Part shown: positions 8,177 through 17,060 of the stretch, in pieces | Position numbering within the stretch: position 1 is the stretch's first letter | How the letters are laid out: every line of letters starts with the position of its first letter | Assembly (NCBI GenBank): GCA_045616485.1 | Contig: JAZLGU010000039.1 | Span: forward strand, 1-64,000 | DNA: 64,000 nt | Source of the DNA: RGIG3528 sp045616485 | GTDB lineage: Bacteria; Bacillota; Clostridia; Lachnospirales; Lachnospiraceae | Direction of reading: 5' to 3' | Translations under genes and position numbers: made by a program | The notes under the pieces: generated by a model | The model's database searches: none | The model's input: the letters and a program-made list of their open reading frames with translations, nothing else | Told to the model about the DNA's origin: nothing

Positions 8177-10045
8177 TTATAACAAATCCATATATTTTTC
8201 AAACACTCCGGCAATATCCGGCTTAGACTTGACCACTTTCCTGTCATATGAAAGGAGGCCATTTATTTCCTCCTCAATATCGCTAAGCTGAGTATAGACT
8301 GTTGCCGACAAGCCATGAGAAATGCCTGGTGCTATTTCCTTCACATACAGTTTAAGAATGGCATCCTGCAAATCCTTAAAACCATTGAATCTTTTATAAC
8401 CATATTCGTTGTTACAAGCCATATGGTCCTTAACAGGGCACGAATAGCCGCCGAATTCCGACAGCACCAGTGCCCTCTTTTTTTCTGCATGGAAAATGTA
8501 GGAAGTGAAGTAAATGTGAAGACTGCGGCAATCTCCTCCCAGCTGATCAAACCAGCCGCTGGCATGGTCTATGAGTCTGGTAGAGTCCAAATGTCTTATA
8601 GCATCCACTGCTTCCAATGCATTAAATTGTCCCCAGCCTTCGTTGAAAGGTACCCACATATAAATGCATGGACAATTGTAAAGAGTGTCAATAGTCTCAC
8701 GCAGCTCTTCCCTGTAAGCCTGTCTGCTTTCCTCACTGCTTCTGGACAATACATGTCTGTTTATTCTGTCATCCACATATTTTTTCAAGCCGTTAAAAAC
8801 AGTCGCCATATAAGTAACGAACCACTGATGCATAGGATCGCCCCCCTGCACCATGTCCTGCCATACCAGCATTCCCTGCATGTCGCACCAGTAATACCAG
8901 CGGGCCGGCTCAATTTTTGCGTGTTTTCTCAGCATATTGAAGCCCATTTTCTTCATGGTCACAATATCAAATACCATGGCCTCATCTGTAGGCGGAGTGT
9001 ATAAACCTTCAGGCCAGTAGCCCTGATCCAGAATCCCGTTCTGAAAATAAGGCTTGTTGTTCAAAAAAAGTCTGGGCAGCTTCTTCTTCCCCTTCCAGAG
9101 AGAACATTTTCTCATGGCAAAATAAGAGTCTATTTTATCTTCTCCCACGCTTATGCTAAGAGAATAGAGATATGGGTCCTCCGGGCTCCACTCTCTGAAC
9201 TCAGGCAATGATACTACCAGCTTAATTACGTTTTCATCATTCCTTGTAGTACGTTTTCCACTAAAGAAAGTCTCTGCTTCTCTATCCTCACCTTTGTATT
9301 CTCCCACGGAAAATCCATACTCAGTGCCACTATGAACCTTGGCATTCATGCGGATCTCCACTTTACAGCAGGCTCCATCATAATCCGGGGTAATTTTTAT
9401 TTTTTTAATATAAGTCCTGGGCACTTCCTCCAGCCACACCGTCTGCCAGATGCCTGACTGAGCCGTATAAAACATACCATGGCTCTTTTTCACCTGTTTT
9501 CCTCTGGCCAGGTAGGTGCCTTCCGTGGCATCACGCACCAGCACATCAATTTCTATTTCCTCTCTTTGCCCCACCGCTTCTGTAATATCCAGGGAAAACG
9601 GGCAGTAGCCGCCGATATGGTATCCCACATACCTGCTATTTACAAAAACCATTGCCACCTGGTCCACAGCACCAAAATGCAGCAGGAGTCGACCCTTATA
9701 ATCGACCTTCACCACCTTATGATACCAAAGAAGGTCTCTTTCCATTACCTGCCTGCTAACCCCTGACAAAGCCGCTTCCGGGGAAAATGGCACTAAAATG
9801 CGCTGAGTAAAGCGAGGTCTGGCCGGCATCCTTATTCCTTCATCCTCTCTTAGCTCACTATATATTTTCTCTATGTCAGGCTGTCCCCCAACAATGGCCA
9901 TATCCCAATAACCATTGAGATTAGTAAAGCTTTTACGCTTCATTTGTGGCCTTGGATACTCCGGCAGCGGCACATACTCCGGATCCCCTTTTAATTTATC
10001 CAGTAATTCTTCTCCAAATACAGTATATAATTGATTGGTAACCAT
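8177..10045 (-). CDS. Glycoside hydrolase family 2 enzyme
   Basis: A 622-residue protein with the GH2 order: sugar-binding jelly roll (about 40-200, with YLARGKQVKKSHGMFYTAQSGIW), immunoglobulin-like domain, then a TIM barrel. The acid/base is Glu469 in FNEGWG and the nucleophile Glu530 in SEFGGYS. GH2 includes beta-galactosidases, glucuronidases, mannosidases and alpha-L-arabinopyranosidases; specificity cannot be read here. There is no signal peptide, so it is likely cytoplasmic. The gene converges with the C26 lipoprotein gene, only 3 bp separating their ends. Confidence 0.85.
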   Translation of the reverse strand: MVTNQLYTVFGEELLDKLKGDPEYVPLPEYPRPQMKRKSFTNLNGYWDMAIVGGQPDIEKIYSELREDEGIRMPARPRFTQRILVPFSPEAALSGVSRQVMERDLLWYHKVVKVDYKGRLLLHFGAVDQVAMVFVNSRYVGYHIGGYCPFSLDITEAVGQREEIEIDVLVRDATEGTYLARGKQVKKSHGMFYTAQSGIWQTVWLEEVPRTYIKKIKITPDYDGACCKVEIRMNAKVHSGTEYGFSVGEYKGEDREAETFFSGKRTTRNDENVIKLVVSLPEFREWSPEDPYLYSLSISVGEDKIDSYFAMRKCSLWKGKKKLPRLFLNNKPYFQNGILDQGYWPEGLYTPPTDEAMVFDIVTMKKMGFNMLRKHAKIEPARWYYWCDMQGMLVWQDMVQGGDPMHQWFVTYMATVFNGLKKYVDDRINRHVLSRSSEESRQAYREELRETIDTLYNCPCIYMWVPFNEGWGQFNALEAVDAIRHLDSTRLIDHASGWFDQLGGDCRSLHIYFTSYIFHAEKKRALVLSEFGGYSCPVKDHMACNNEYGYKRFNGFKDLQDAILKLYVKEIAPGISHGLSATVYTQLSDIEEEINGLLSYDRKVVKSKPDIAGVFEKYMDLL

Positions 10046-10119
10046 ATCGTAACTCCTCCTGTCCTAATAATAAGAGTACCCCTTTTTCTTAAGATATACA
10101 AATAATGTTTCTATAAAGT

Positions 10120-10148
10120 AAAAAAACGGGGATGCTTTAACATCCCCG
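10120..10148 (-). terminator. Rho-independent terminator of metY
   Basis: CGGGGATG (10127-10134) pairs with CATCCCCG (10141-10148) around a 6-nt loop; the minus-strand transcript then runs into seven T. Confidence 0.9.
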
Positions 10149-10190
10149 CATAGCGTGTCGAAAAAGTCGATACTTCAGAGCAGATTGTAT

Positions 10191-11474
10191 TTAAATCTGC
10201 TCCAGCGCCTCTGCTATATCATTAATAAGGTCTTCTTTATCCTCTATACCGCAGGACATACGCACAAGATTAGGTAATACTCCGCAGGCTTCCAGCTGCT
10301 CGTCATTCATCTGACGGTGAGTCGCTGATGCCGGATGGAGACAGCAGGTACGCGCATCTGCCACATGAGTCTCAATAGCAGCTACCTTAAGGCCCTTCAT
10401 GAAGGCTTCCGCTGCCTTTCTGCCACCCTTGATACCGAAGGAAACTACACCGCATGAGCCGTTTGGCAGATATTTCTTTGCCAGCTCATGATATTTGTCC
10501 TCCGGCAGTCCGCAGTAGTTTACATACTCTACCTTTGGATGTTTGGACAGGAATTCTGCCACAGCCATGCCATTCTCACAATGTCTGGCAACACGCACGT
10601 GTAAAGACTCCAGCCCCAGATTCAATATAAATGCATTCTGAGGAGACTGTATGGAGCCCAAGTCACGCATAAGCTGGGAAGTACACTTGGTAATAAATGC
10701 TCCCTCCTTACCGAATTTTTCCGCATATGTAATGCCATGATAGCTGTCATCAGGTGTACAAAGTCCCGGGAACTTGTCAGCATGTGCCATCCAGTCAAAT
10801 CTGCCTGAATCCACAATACAGCCGCCAACACCTGCACCATGACCATCCATATACTTAGTGGTGGAATGAGTAACGATGTCACAGCCCCACTCGAAAGGAC
10901 GGCAGTTTATAGGTGTTGCAAAGGTGTTATCTACAATAAGAGGTACTCCGTGAGCATGAGCTACCTTGGCAAATTTCTCAATATCCAAAACAGTAAGTGC
11001 AGGATTGGCAATAGTCTCACCAAATACAGCCTTGGTATTGGGCTTAAATGCCGCACTCAGCTCTTCCTCCGTACAATCAGGAGAAACAAAGGTAAAGTCA
11101 ATGCCCATTTTTTTCATGGTCACTGAGAAAAGATTAAAGGTGCCGCCATAGATAGAAGCAGATGCCACTACATGGTCACCGCAATTGGCAATATTAAAAA
11201 CCGCATAGAAATTGGCTGCCTGTCCTGAAGAAGTAAGCATAGCAGCACTTCCGCCCTCCAGCTCACAGATCTTGGCTGCAACATAATCGTTGGTAGGATT
11301 CTGAAGTCTTGTATAGAAATAGCCGCTAGCCTCCAGGTCAAAAAGCTTGCCCATATCCTCTGAAGTATCATACTTAAAAGTAGTAGACTGAATAATAGGA
11401 ATCTGTCTGGGCTCGCCGTTCCCCGGTCTGTAGCCACCCTGAACGCAGGTGGTGTTGATTTTCTGTTTGCTCAT
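10191..11474 (-). CDS. metY: O-acetylhomoserine sulfhydrylase / aminocarboxypropyltransferase
   Basis: A 427-residue PLP enzyme of the Cys/Met metabolism fold-type I family. It makes homocysteine from O-acetylhomoserine and sulfide in the direct sulfurylation route to methionine. Motifs include YTRLQNPTNDYV, the SSGQAA phosphate-binding loop and the PLP-lysine segment THSTTKYMDGHG. The C-terminal RMSCGIEDKEDLI is typical. Length matches the family (about 425-430). It is single-gene, flanked by its own promoter and terminator. No SAM or T-box riboswitch is visible in the 98 bp upstream. Confidence 0.93.
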   Translation of the reverse strand: MSKQKINTTCVQGGYRPGNGEPRQIPIIQSTTFKYDTSEDMGKLFDLEASGYFYTRLQNPTNDYVAAKICELEGGSAAMLTSSGQAANFYAVFNIANCGDHVVASASIYGGTFNLFSVTMKKMGIDFTFVSPDCTEEELSAAFKPNTKAVFGETIANPALTVLDIEKFAKVAHAHGVPLIVDNTFATPINCRPFEWGCDIVTHSTTKYMDGHGAGVGGCIVDSGRFDWMAHADKFPGLCTPDDSYHGITYAEKFGKEGAFITKCTSQLMRDLGSIQSPQNAFILNLGLESLHVRVARHCENGMAVAEFLSKHPKVEYVNYCGLPEDKYHELAKKYLPNGSCGVVSFGIKGGRKAAEAFMKGLKVAAIETHVADARTCCLHPASATHRQMNDEQLEACGVLPNLVRMSCGIEDKEDLINDIAEALEQI

Positions 11475-11531
11475 AATTGTACCTTGTCCTTTTTATTTTT
11501 CAAAGCCATTATATTTCAGGCATTATAGTAT

Positions 11532-11560
11532 TTTATAATGCATTACCGTGTAAAAGTCAA
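11532..11560 (-). promoter_or_regulatory. Predicted sigma-A promoter of metY
   Basis: On the minus strand, TTGACT (11555-11560), 17 bp, then TATAAA (11532-11537), about 57 bp before the metY start. Both boxes match the consensus in five of six positions and the spacing is ideal. Confidence 0.7.
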
Positions 11561-11573
11561 TGACCATCCGACA

Positions 11574-12815
11574 CTACTTCCCCTCCCAGGTGTATATCTT
11601 TTCCCTCGGATAGTAGCGCCCCAGCTCGGATACCGCAGTCTGCACCATTTCGTGAGTCATTTCTCCATAATGACAGGCTCCCTTCTCCGTAATATAAGGA
11701 AAAGCAGTTATCTCTGTATCTCCCCATACGTTACGCATATGGCGAAGGAAATGATTGGATATTCTAAAAACTCCCACGGATATGTCCTCTATATCCTCCG
11801 GCGATATAGAAGAAAAAACCTTAGCAAAAAGCCTCTTGTAGCTATTCTCCCAGCCCTTATGATAAATCATGGGATCAAAGCACAGCCTTACAGGGAAGCC
11901 GGCCTCCTTGCAGGCCTTAAGTGCCGTCAATCTTTCTATAAGCCCCGGCATATTTTTTTCAAATTTTTCCACCACTTCATCCGGAGACAAAGTCCATGCA
12001 AAAATCACATTACTGCAGGCTCCATGCTTTTCCCGCATTCTGTTAAAAATCCCTGCATTACCGGATTTGGTGCGCACTTCTATCTTAAGATTACTGTGCT
12101 TTTTGGCAAAGCCTATCCATTCTTCCACGAAATGCAGCATAGGCTCCAGCGCTAAAAGGTCTGTATCATATGATACGCAAAGATATACCGAATGCTCTGC
12201 AAGGATTTTTTCCAACTCCTGAAAGTAGTCTTCAATATTGGTAAAAATCACGGTAATGCCTCTTGGGTACATTCCCGACAGATAGCAGTAAGAACAGTTG
12301 TAAATACAGTTTTTCACCAGACTGGTATAATAAAAATGCTCATTACCAAAGCTCTGACAAAAAGGAGCGCCGGGATAGACCAGCTTATCGTGATTTTCAG
12401 CAATGACAATATCTCCTTTTTTCTTATCCTCCAGAAAGTCATGGCCTTTTTCATTAAATACATCCTTATAATGATGTATTTTAACCACATCTGCCTGAGG
12501 GAAAAATGCTTTCACCTGCCCCAGCACCTTGTTTTCTTCTTTTATACCCTCTTCTATACAGATGGTTCTGTTTTCTTTTGCAAGGCCGGTGATACAGAGC
12601 TTCCTCAGCTTTTCCAGCATCTTCTTACTTTCTACCTTGTTAAGCTTTTTATCCTGCCCCAGCTCATCCAGCACTTTATCCAGGATGGCAATGAGATTTT
12701 CTCCTGATACCTCGGCATACTTAAGGCACTGCCAGAATTCGTCTTCCATGCAAGACGACAAGCTAAATTTCGGCAGATAATTTTCTTTTATTTTTATATC
12801 TATATTATTGCTCAT
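11574..12815 (-). CDS. Spore photoproduct lyase-like radical SAM protein
   Basis: A 413-residue protein starting MSNNIDIKIK. Cys170-x3-Cys174-x2-Cys177 (CIYNCSYC) binds the 4Fe-4S cluster, as in SPL, and the segment HFYYTSLVKNCIYNCSYCYL matches the SPL family. True SPL (about 340 residues) repairs the 5-thyminyl-5,6-dihydrothymine lesion in germinating spores. This protein has about 80 extra N-terminal residues rich in Lys, Leu and Glu, so it may be a variant of the family. The start was chosen at GAGAG plus 6 nt; an in-frame ATG four codons upstream is an alternative. It is divergent from the metal ATPase. Confidence 0.8.
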   Translation of the reverse strand: MSNNIDIKIKENYLPKFSLSSCMEDEFWQCLKYAEVSGENLIAILDKVLDELGQDKKLNKVESKKMLEKLRKLCITGLAKENRTICIEEGIKEENKVLGQVKAFFPQADVVKIHHYKDVFNEKGHDFLEDKKKGDIVIAENHDKLVYPGAPFCQSFGNEHFYYTSLVKNCIYNCSYCYLSGMYPRGITVIFTNIEDYFQELEKILAEHSVYLCVSYDTDLLALEPMLHFVEEWIGFAKKHSNLKIEVRTKSGNAGIFNRMREKHGACSNVIFAWTLSPDEVVEKFEKNMPGLIERLTALKACKEAGFPVRLCFDPMIYHKGWENSYKRLFAKVFSSISPEDIEDISVGVFRISNHFLRHMRNVWGDTEITAFPYITEKGACHYGEMTHEMVQTAVSELGRYYPREKIYTWEGK

Positions 12816-12959
12816 ATTTTCTCTCATTCCGGCAATATGCCCTCGTAGATTCTTTTTTCCAAATCCTGTAATAAAAGCATTATAGCACCTGCCTTTCCAA
12901 AATACAAACCACCTGTGCCAGCTGATATTGCATCTCCCGGCCAATTATACAAAAAACAG

Positions 12960-12988
12960 TTGACAATATAAAAAATTGGCGTTATACT
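12960..12988 (+). promoter_or_regulatory. Promoter of the metal-efflux operon
   Basis: TTGACA (12960-12965), 17 bp, TATACT (12983-12988). This near-consensus promoter lies 55 bp before the ATPase start, and the putative ArsR operator lies directly downstream. Confidence 0.85.
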
Positions 12989-13000
12989 CATTCCAACATA

Positions 13001-13014
13001 TGAATAAATGTTCA
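13001..13014. promoter_or_regulatory. Putative ArsR/SmtB-family operator
   Basis: TGAATAAATGTTCA is an imperfect inverted repeat (TGAAt-n4-gTTCA) of the form bound by CzrA, CadC and SmtB. It sits 12 bp after the -10 box, between promoter and ribosome binding site, where a bound repressor would block transcription. The likely repressor is encoded at 15391-15690. Confidence 0.7.
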
Positions 13015-13043
13015 AGTGTTATTTTGATATAAGGAGTTTAATT

Positions 13044-15353
13044 ATGACAAAAACCTATAAAATTGATGTGGATTGCGCCAATTGTGCTTCCAAAATGGAA
13101 GTGGCAGGATCCAAAGTAAGAGGGGTAGCTTCCTGTGAAGTAAACTTTATGAATCTCACCATGACTGTCGAGTTTGATGAAGGTGCTGATGAGCGCCAAG
13201 TCATGGATGAAGTACTTAGTGCCTGTAAAAAAGTAGAGGATGACTGTGAGATTTTCTTTGATGATGATGCAGTAGAGGCATCAGAGCATGAAGAGCACGA
13301 AAAACATGAATGTCACTGTGGTTGTTGTGATGATGACGATGACGATGATGACTGCCACTGCAAAGACCATGAGCATGTTCATGAGCACAGTCACGACCAT
13401 AGTCACGACCATGACGATGATGACGACGATGACAATCCGGCCTTGATGCTGGCCAGGATCATTGCGTCAACCGTTCTTGTACTCGCATCCGTCCTGCTTT
13501 CCCGTCTTATCCCCGGCTTTCCGGTTGTCGCAGAGATAATCATATGCGTAGTTGCTTATCTTATTATCGGTTACGATATCGTAATTAATGCCATCAAAGG
13601 CGTCTTCCGTGGTCAATTCCTGGATGAAAATTTTCTTATGGCAGTAGCCTCTATAGGTGCCATGGCTATGGGCGAATTCGTTGAGGGTTGCGCCGTTATA
13701 ATTTTCTACCAGATAGGTGAGCTTTTCGAAGATTATGCTGTAGGCAAGAGCCGGAAAAACATTGCTGCTCTTATGGATATCAGACCTGACTACGCTAATA
13801 TTTTACAGAATGGACAGCCTGTAAAGGTGGATCCCAACACCGTTAAGGTCGGCTCAGTTATTATTGTAAATCCCGGTGAAAAGGTGCCTATCGACGGCCA
13901 CGTAGTCTCCGGTAGCTCTGCACTTAACACAGCTGCCCTTACAGGTGAGAGTCTTCCTGTAAATGTCGCAGCCGGTGACTCTGTTCTTTCAGGCTCTGTT
14001 AACATGACAGGCATCCTGCAGCTAGAAACTGAAAAAGAATTTGGTGAGTCTACCATCTCCAAGATTCTCACTCTGGTACAGGAGTCCGGTGCCAAGAAAA
14101 CAAAAACCGAGAATTTCATTAAGAAATTCGCCCGTTACTACACACCTATCGTTTGTTTATCTGCCCTTGCAATAGCTGTTTTGGGCCCTGTAATTACTCT
14201 TTTAATCGGTACCGACCTGACAGCAGGCATTCTTTTCAAGGATTGGGTTTTCCGTGCTCTTACCTTCCTTGTTGTATCCTGTCCATGCGCTCTGGTTATC
14301 AGTATTCCCCTGAGCTTTTTTGCAGGTATCGGATGTGCCAGCCACAATGGCGTTCTGGTAAAGGGCTCCGGCTACCTGGAAGCGTTATCCCGAGTTAAAA
14401 CAGTAGTATTTGACAAGACCGGCACCATGACTAAGGGTGTTTTCGAGGTCACAGGCATTCATCACAATACATTAGAGGAAAAAGAGCTGCTGACTCTGGC
14501 TGCTTACGCTGAATCTGCCAGCTCCCATCCAATTGCAAAGAGTATTATTTCCTACTCCGGCCTTAATATCGACCGTTCTTTAGTGGAAAATGTTGAAGAA
14601 ATCGGTGGAAATGGTATAATTGCTACAATAAAGACTGCAGGTATATTTAACAAGTATGATTCCCTGACCGTCGCTGTAGGTAATGACAAATTAATGAAGC
14701 GAATCGGTGTGGAGCCTATATCCTGTCACCATATAGGCACGATCGTCCACGTAGCTGTAAATGGCATTTACCAGGGCCACATTGTTATCTCCGATGTAGT
14801 AAAGCCTACTGCCAAGGAAGCCATTAATCTTCTTCACGCTACAGGTGTGACCAACACCGTAATGCTTACAGGTGATGCCAGGGCTGTGGCAGACCGCGTT
14901 GCCTCTGACCTGGGTATAGATGAAGTACATGCCGAGCTCCTGCCTGCTGACAAGGTAGCTCAGGTAGAGCGTCTCCTGTCATCCAAGCCTTCAGAAAAAG
15001 CTACTCTTGCCTTCGTAGGTGACGGTATCAATGACGCCCCTGTACTTTCCCGTGCAGATATCGGTATTGCCATGGGTGGGCTGGGCTCAGATGCTGCTAT
15101 AGAAGCTGCGGATGTGGTGCTTATGGATGATGACCCTGCAAAAATCGCCAAGGCTATTAACATTTCCAAAAAGGCTCTTCGCATCGTATACGAAAATATT
15201 TATTTATCCATTGGTATCAAGGTGCTCTGCCTTATTATCTCCGCCCTTGGCATATTCGGCACATTTGCTATGTGGATTGCCATTTTCGCCGATACCGGCG
15301 TGCTGATCTTAGCGGTACTTAATGCTATGAGAGCCCTTCATATTAGAAAATAA
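13044..15353 (+). CDS. cadA: Zn/Cd/Pb-translocating P1B-type ATPase
   Basis: A 769-residue pump; the ATG at 13044 is preceded by AAGGAG. An N-terminal HMA domain carries the metal-binding pair in DCANCAS (Cys11, Cys14). Residues about 76-130 form an unusual linker with runs of Asp, His and Cys, likely metal-binding. Transmembrane helices surround CPC (413-415), the Zn/Cd/Pb-type membrane motif; DKTGT (phosphorylated Asp457), SSHPIAKS and GDGINDAPVL follow. It exports divalent soft metals using ATP. Operon with the ArsR regulator 37 bp downstream. Confidence 0.92.
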   Translation: MTKTYKIDVDCANCASKMEVAGSKVRGVASCEVNFMNLTMTVEFDEGADERQVMDEVLSACKKVEDDCEIFFDDDAVEASEHEEHEKHECHCGCCDDDDDDDDCHCKDHEHVHEHSHDHSHDHDDDDDDDNPALMLARIIASTVLVLASVLLSRLIPGFPVVAEIIICVVAYLIIGYDIVINAIKGVFRGQFLDENFLMAVASIGAMAMGEFVEGCAVIIFYQIGELFEDYAVGKSRKNIAALMDIRPDYANILQNGQPVKVDPNTVKVGSVIIVNPGEKVPIDGHVVSGSSALNTAALTGESLPVNVAAGDSVLSGSVNMTGILQLETEKEFGESTISKILTLVQESGAKKTKTENFIKKFARYYTPIVCLSALAIAVLGPVITLLIGTDLTAGILFKDWVFRALTFLVVSCPCALVISIPLSFFAGIGCASHNGVLVKGSGYLEALSRVKTVVFDKTGTMTKGVFEVTGIHHNTLEEKELLTLAAYAESASSHPIAKSIISYSGLNIDRSLVENVEEIGGNGIIATIKTAGIFNKYDSLTVAVGNDKLMKRIGVEPISCHHIGTIVHVAVNGIYQGHIVISDVVKPTAKEAINLLHATGVTNTVMLTGDARAVADRVASDLGIDEVHAELLPADKVAQVERLLSSKPSEKATLAFVGDGINDAPVLSRADIGIAMGGLGSDAAIEAADVVLMDDDPAKIAKAINISKKALRIVYENIYLSIGIKVLCLIISALGIFGTFAMWIAIFADTGVLILAVLNAMRALHIRK

Positions 15354-15390
15354 GATTGTTTCACTTCGTTCCACAAAAGGAGGAGAGGAC

Positions 15391-15690
15391 ATGACTAGAT
15401 TTAATCCGACTGAAGACAACCTAATAGAACTTGCAGAGCTTTTCAAAAATTTTTCAGACTCCACCCGTATTCGTATACTAAATGAACTCTCCGGCGGAGA
15501 AATGGCTGCCGGAGAGATATCTGAAGCCTTGAATATGACCCAGTCCGCTGTTTCTCACCAGCTTCAGATATTAAAGACATCCAAGCTGGTAAAGACCAGA
15601 CGTAACGGCAAATCCATCCTCTACTCTCTTGCCGATGAACATGTGGAGGAAATTTTAGAAATCGGTCTGGAACACATCCTCGAGGATTAA
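15391..15690 (+). CDS. ArsR/SmtB-family metal-sensing repressor
   Basis: A 99-residue winged-helix protein. The recognition helix reads NMTQSAVSHQLQILK. Near the C-terminus Asp-x-His-x10-His-x2-Glu (DEHVEEILEIGLEHILE) matches the alpha-5 zinc site of SmtB/CzrA, with Glu instead of the last His. The CadC-type ELCVC cysteine motif is absent, pointing to Zn (or Co) sensing rather than Cd/Pb. It probably represses its own operon through the palindrome at 13001-13014. Ribosome site AGGAGAGG precedes the start. Confidence 0.9.
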   Translation: MTRFNPTEDNLIELAELFKNFSDSTRIRILNELSGGEMAAGEISEALNMTQSAVSHQLQILKTSKLVKTRRNGKSILYSLADEHVEEILEIGLEHILED

Positions 15691-15711
15691 TTACAAAATC
15701 AGGAGAAAAAC

Positions 15712-16566
15712 ATGCGAGTAGTAGAAAAAGCTTATGCCAAAGTCAATCTTATTTTAGATATTACCGGTCGTCGCCCTGACGGCTACCACGATATCCGTAC
15801 AGTAATGCAGACTGTTGATCTTTGTGACATATTGGAATTTGATATAGCGGAATCCAACGAGTTCTGCATATCCCTTTCCTGCAAAAATGCCGACAATTTC
15901 CCTGACATTACCTGGGACGATAAGAATCTTATGGCAAAAGCTGCCAGGCTCATATGTGAAGAATACGGTAAAAAGGTACATATCCATATATCTATCCAGA
16001 AAAACATTCCATCCGGTGCAGGTATGGCCGGCGGTTCCGCTGACGCAGCCTGTGTCCTTACCACATTAAACACATGTCTAAAGCTGGGACTAAGCCAATC
16101 TCAGCTTTGTCAATTGGGGGTTAAGCTCGGAGCAGATGTTCCATTCTGTATAGCCGGTGGTACAGTCCTGTGCGAAGGTATCGGAGAAGTCTTAACACCT
16201 CTCCCACATCTTACAGGGCTCACCCTGATATGTATAAAGCCCGAAGTGTCCATCAGCACCAAATATATTTATCAGCAGATAGACTCCCCCAGCTACAGCT
16301 ATCCTCACCCAGACGTAGATACCTTTGTAAAAGCCCTGGAAGAGGACAGCTCCATAGAAAGCCTCCTTGGTAACTACTTGGAGGGTGCAGCCATAACCTA
16401 CGCTCCCATAATAGATGAGCTAAAGCAATCATTAAAAAAAGCCGGCTGCTCTGCATCACTTATGACAGGCTCAGGCTCTGTAGTCTTTGGACTCTGCCAC
16501 GATATCGAAGAAGCCAAGGCCCTCCTTGACCTTATCCCAGACAGCTTTTTAGTGACCACTATATAA
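15712..16566 (+). CDS. ispE: 4-diphosphocytidyl-2-C-methyl-D-erythritol kinase
   Basis: A 284-residue GHMP kinase that phosphorylates CDP-methylerythritol in the MEP isoprenoid pathway. Motifs: AYAKVNLIL at the N-terminus, ATP loop PSGAGMAGGSADAA (about 100-113), and GADVPFC with the likely catalytic Asp. The length is typical. AGGAG lies 8 bases upstream. It begins 21 bp after the ArsR gene, so it may be partly co-transcribed with the metal-efflux genes. Its stop codon is directly followed by repeat copy B. Confidence 0.95.
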   Translation: MRVVEKAYAKVNLILDITGRRPDGYHDIRTVMQTVDLCDILEFDIAESNEFCISLSCKNADNFPDITWDDKNLMAKAARLICEEYGKKVHIHISIQKNIPSGAGMAGGSADAACVLTTLNTCLKLGLSQSQLCQLGVKLGADVPFCIAGGTVLCEGIGEVLTPLPHLTGLTLICIKPEVSISTKYIYQQIDSPSYSYPHPDVDTFVKALEEDSSIESLLGNYLEGAAITYAPIIDELKQSLKKAGCSASLMTGSGSVVFGLCHDIEEAKALLDLIPDSFLVTTI

Positions 16567-17060
16567 TTGTCACGGGGACGTTTCTCGCTGTCAACTTTTT
16601 GTCACGGGGACGTTTCTCACTGTCAACTTTTTGTCATGGGGACGTTTCTCATTGACACACCTCCTGCGGAGCGCACCTTCCTGGCGGCATCTGTGTCGGG
16701 ATGGACCGGCAGGAGATATATGCGAATGCAAAAAAAAAATGCCACGTTGGCAAAGGACTCAACTCTACCATATTTGACCCGAGTGGATACAGGCACTTGC
16801 AGACGGGACCGTCGCGAGTTCTGGTTCCAGCCCGGAACTCGCAGGGCAGGTCCGCTAGTACCTGTCCACGAGCAGGTCAACTATTGGTAGAGGGAGTGTT
16901 TTGTTAGCGTGGCATTATAATTATTAGAAAAAAAGGCATATATCTCCTGCCGGTACATACGGATACAGCGAGCCAGGGAGCAAGCGGAGCTAAAAAGTTG
17001 ACAGTGAGAAACGTCCCCGTGACAAAAAGTTGACAGCGAGAAACGTCCCCGTGACAATTT
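16567..17060. repeat. Inverted-repeat element, copy B
   Basis: The element fills the whole gap between the convergent stop codons of ispE (16564-16566) and clpX (17061-17063). The left end has three TTGTCACGGGGACGTTTC-type units and the right end two inverted ones. Inside are CTCCTGCGGAGCGCACC and GCCAGGGAGCAAGCGGAGC, as in copies A and C, but the hairpin arms differ from A and C in sequence. Small open frames inside follow the repeat and look non-coding. Confidence 0.85.
16705..16954. ncRNA. Candidate structured RNA in repeat copy B
   Basis: Pairings: ACCGGCAGGAGATATATGC (16705-16723) with 16936-16954 (19 bp, perfect); AATGCCACG (16738-16746) with 16908-16916; CTCTACCA (16763-16770) with 16885-16892; TTGACC (16774-16779) with GGTCAA (16875-16880); and hairpin GCGAGTT..AACTCGC (16814-16842). 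The inner core is conserved with copies A and C; the outer arms are replaced but still complementary. Strand and function unknown. Confidence 0.5.

Noticed and set aside
11475..11573. SAM riboswitch or T-box before metY
   Set aside because: Under 100 bp separate it from the neighbouring gene and the promoter leaves a leader of only about 50 nt; no conserved motif was seen.
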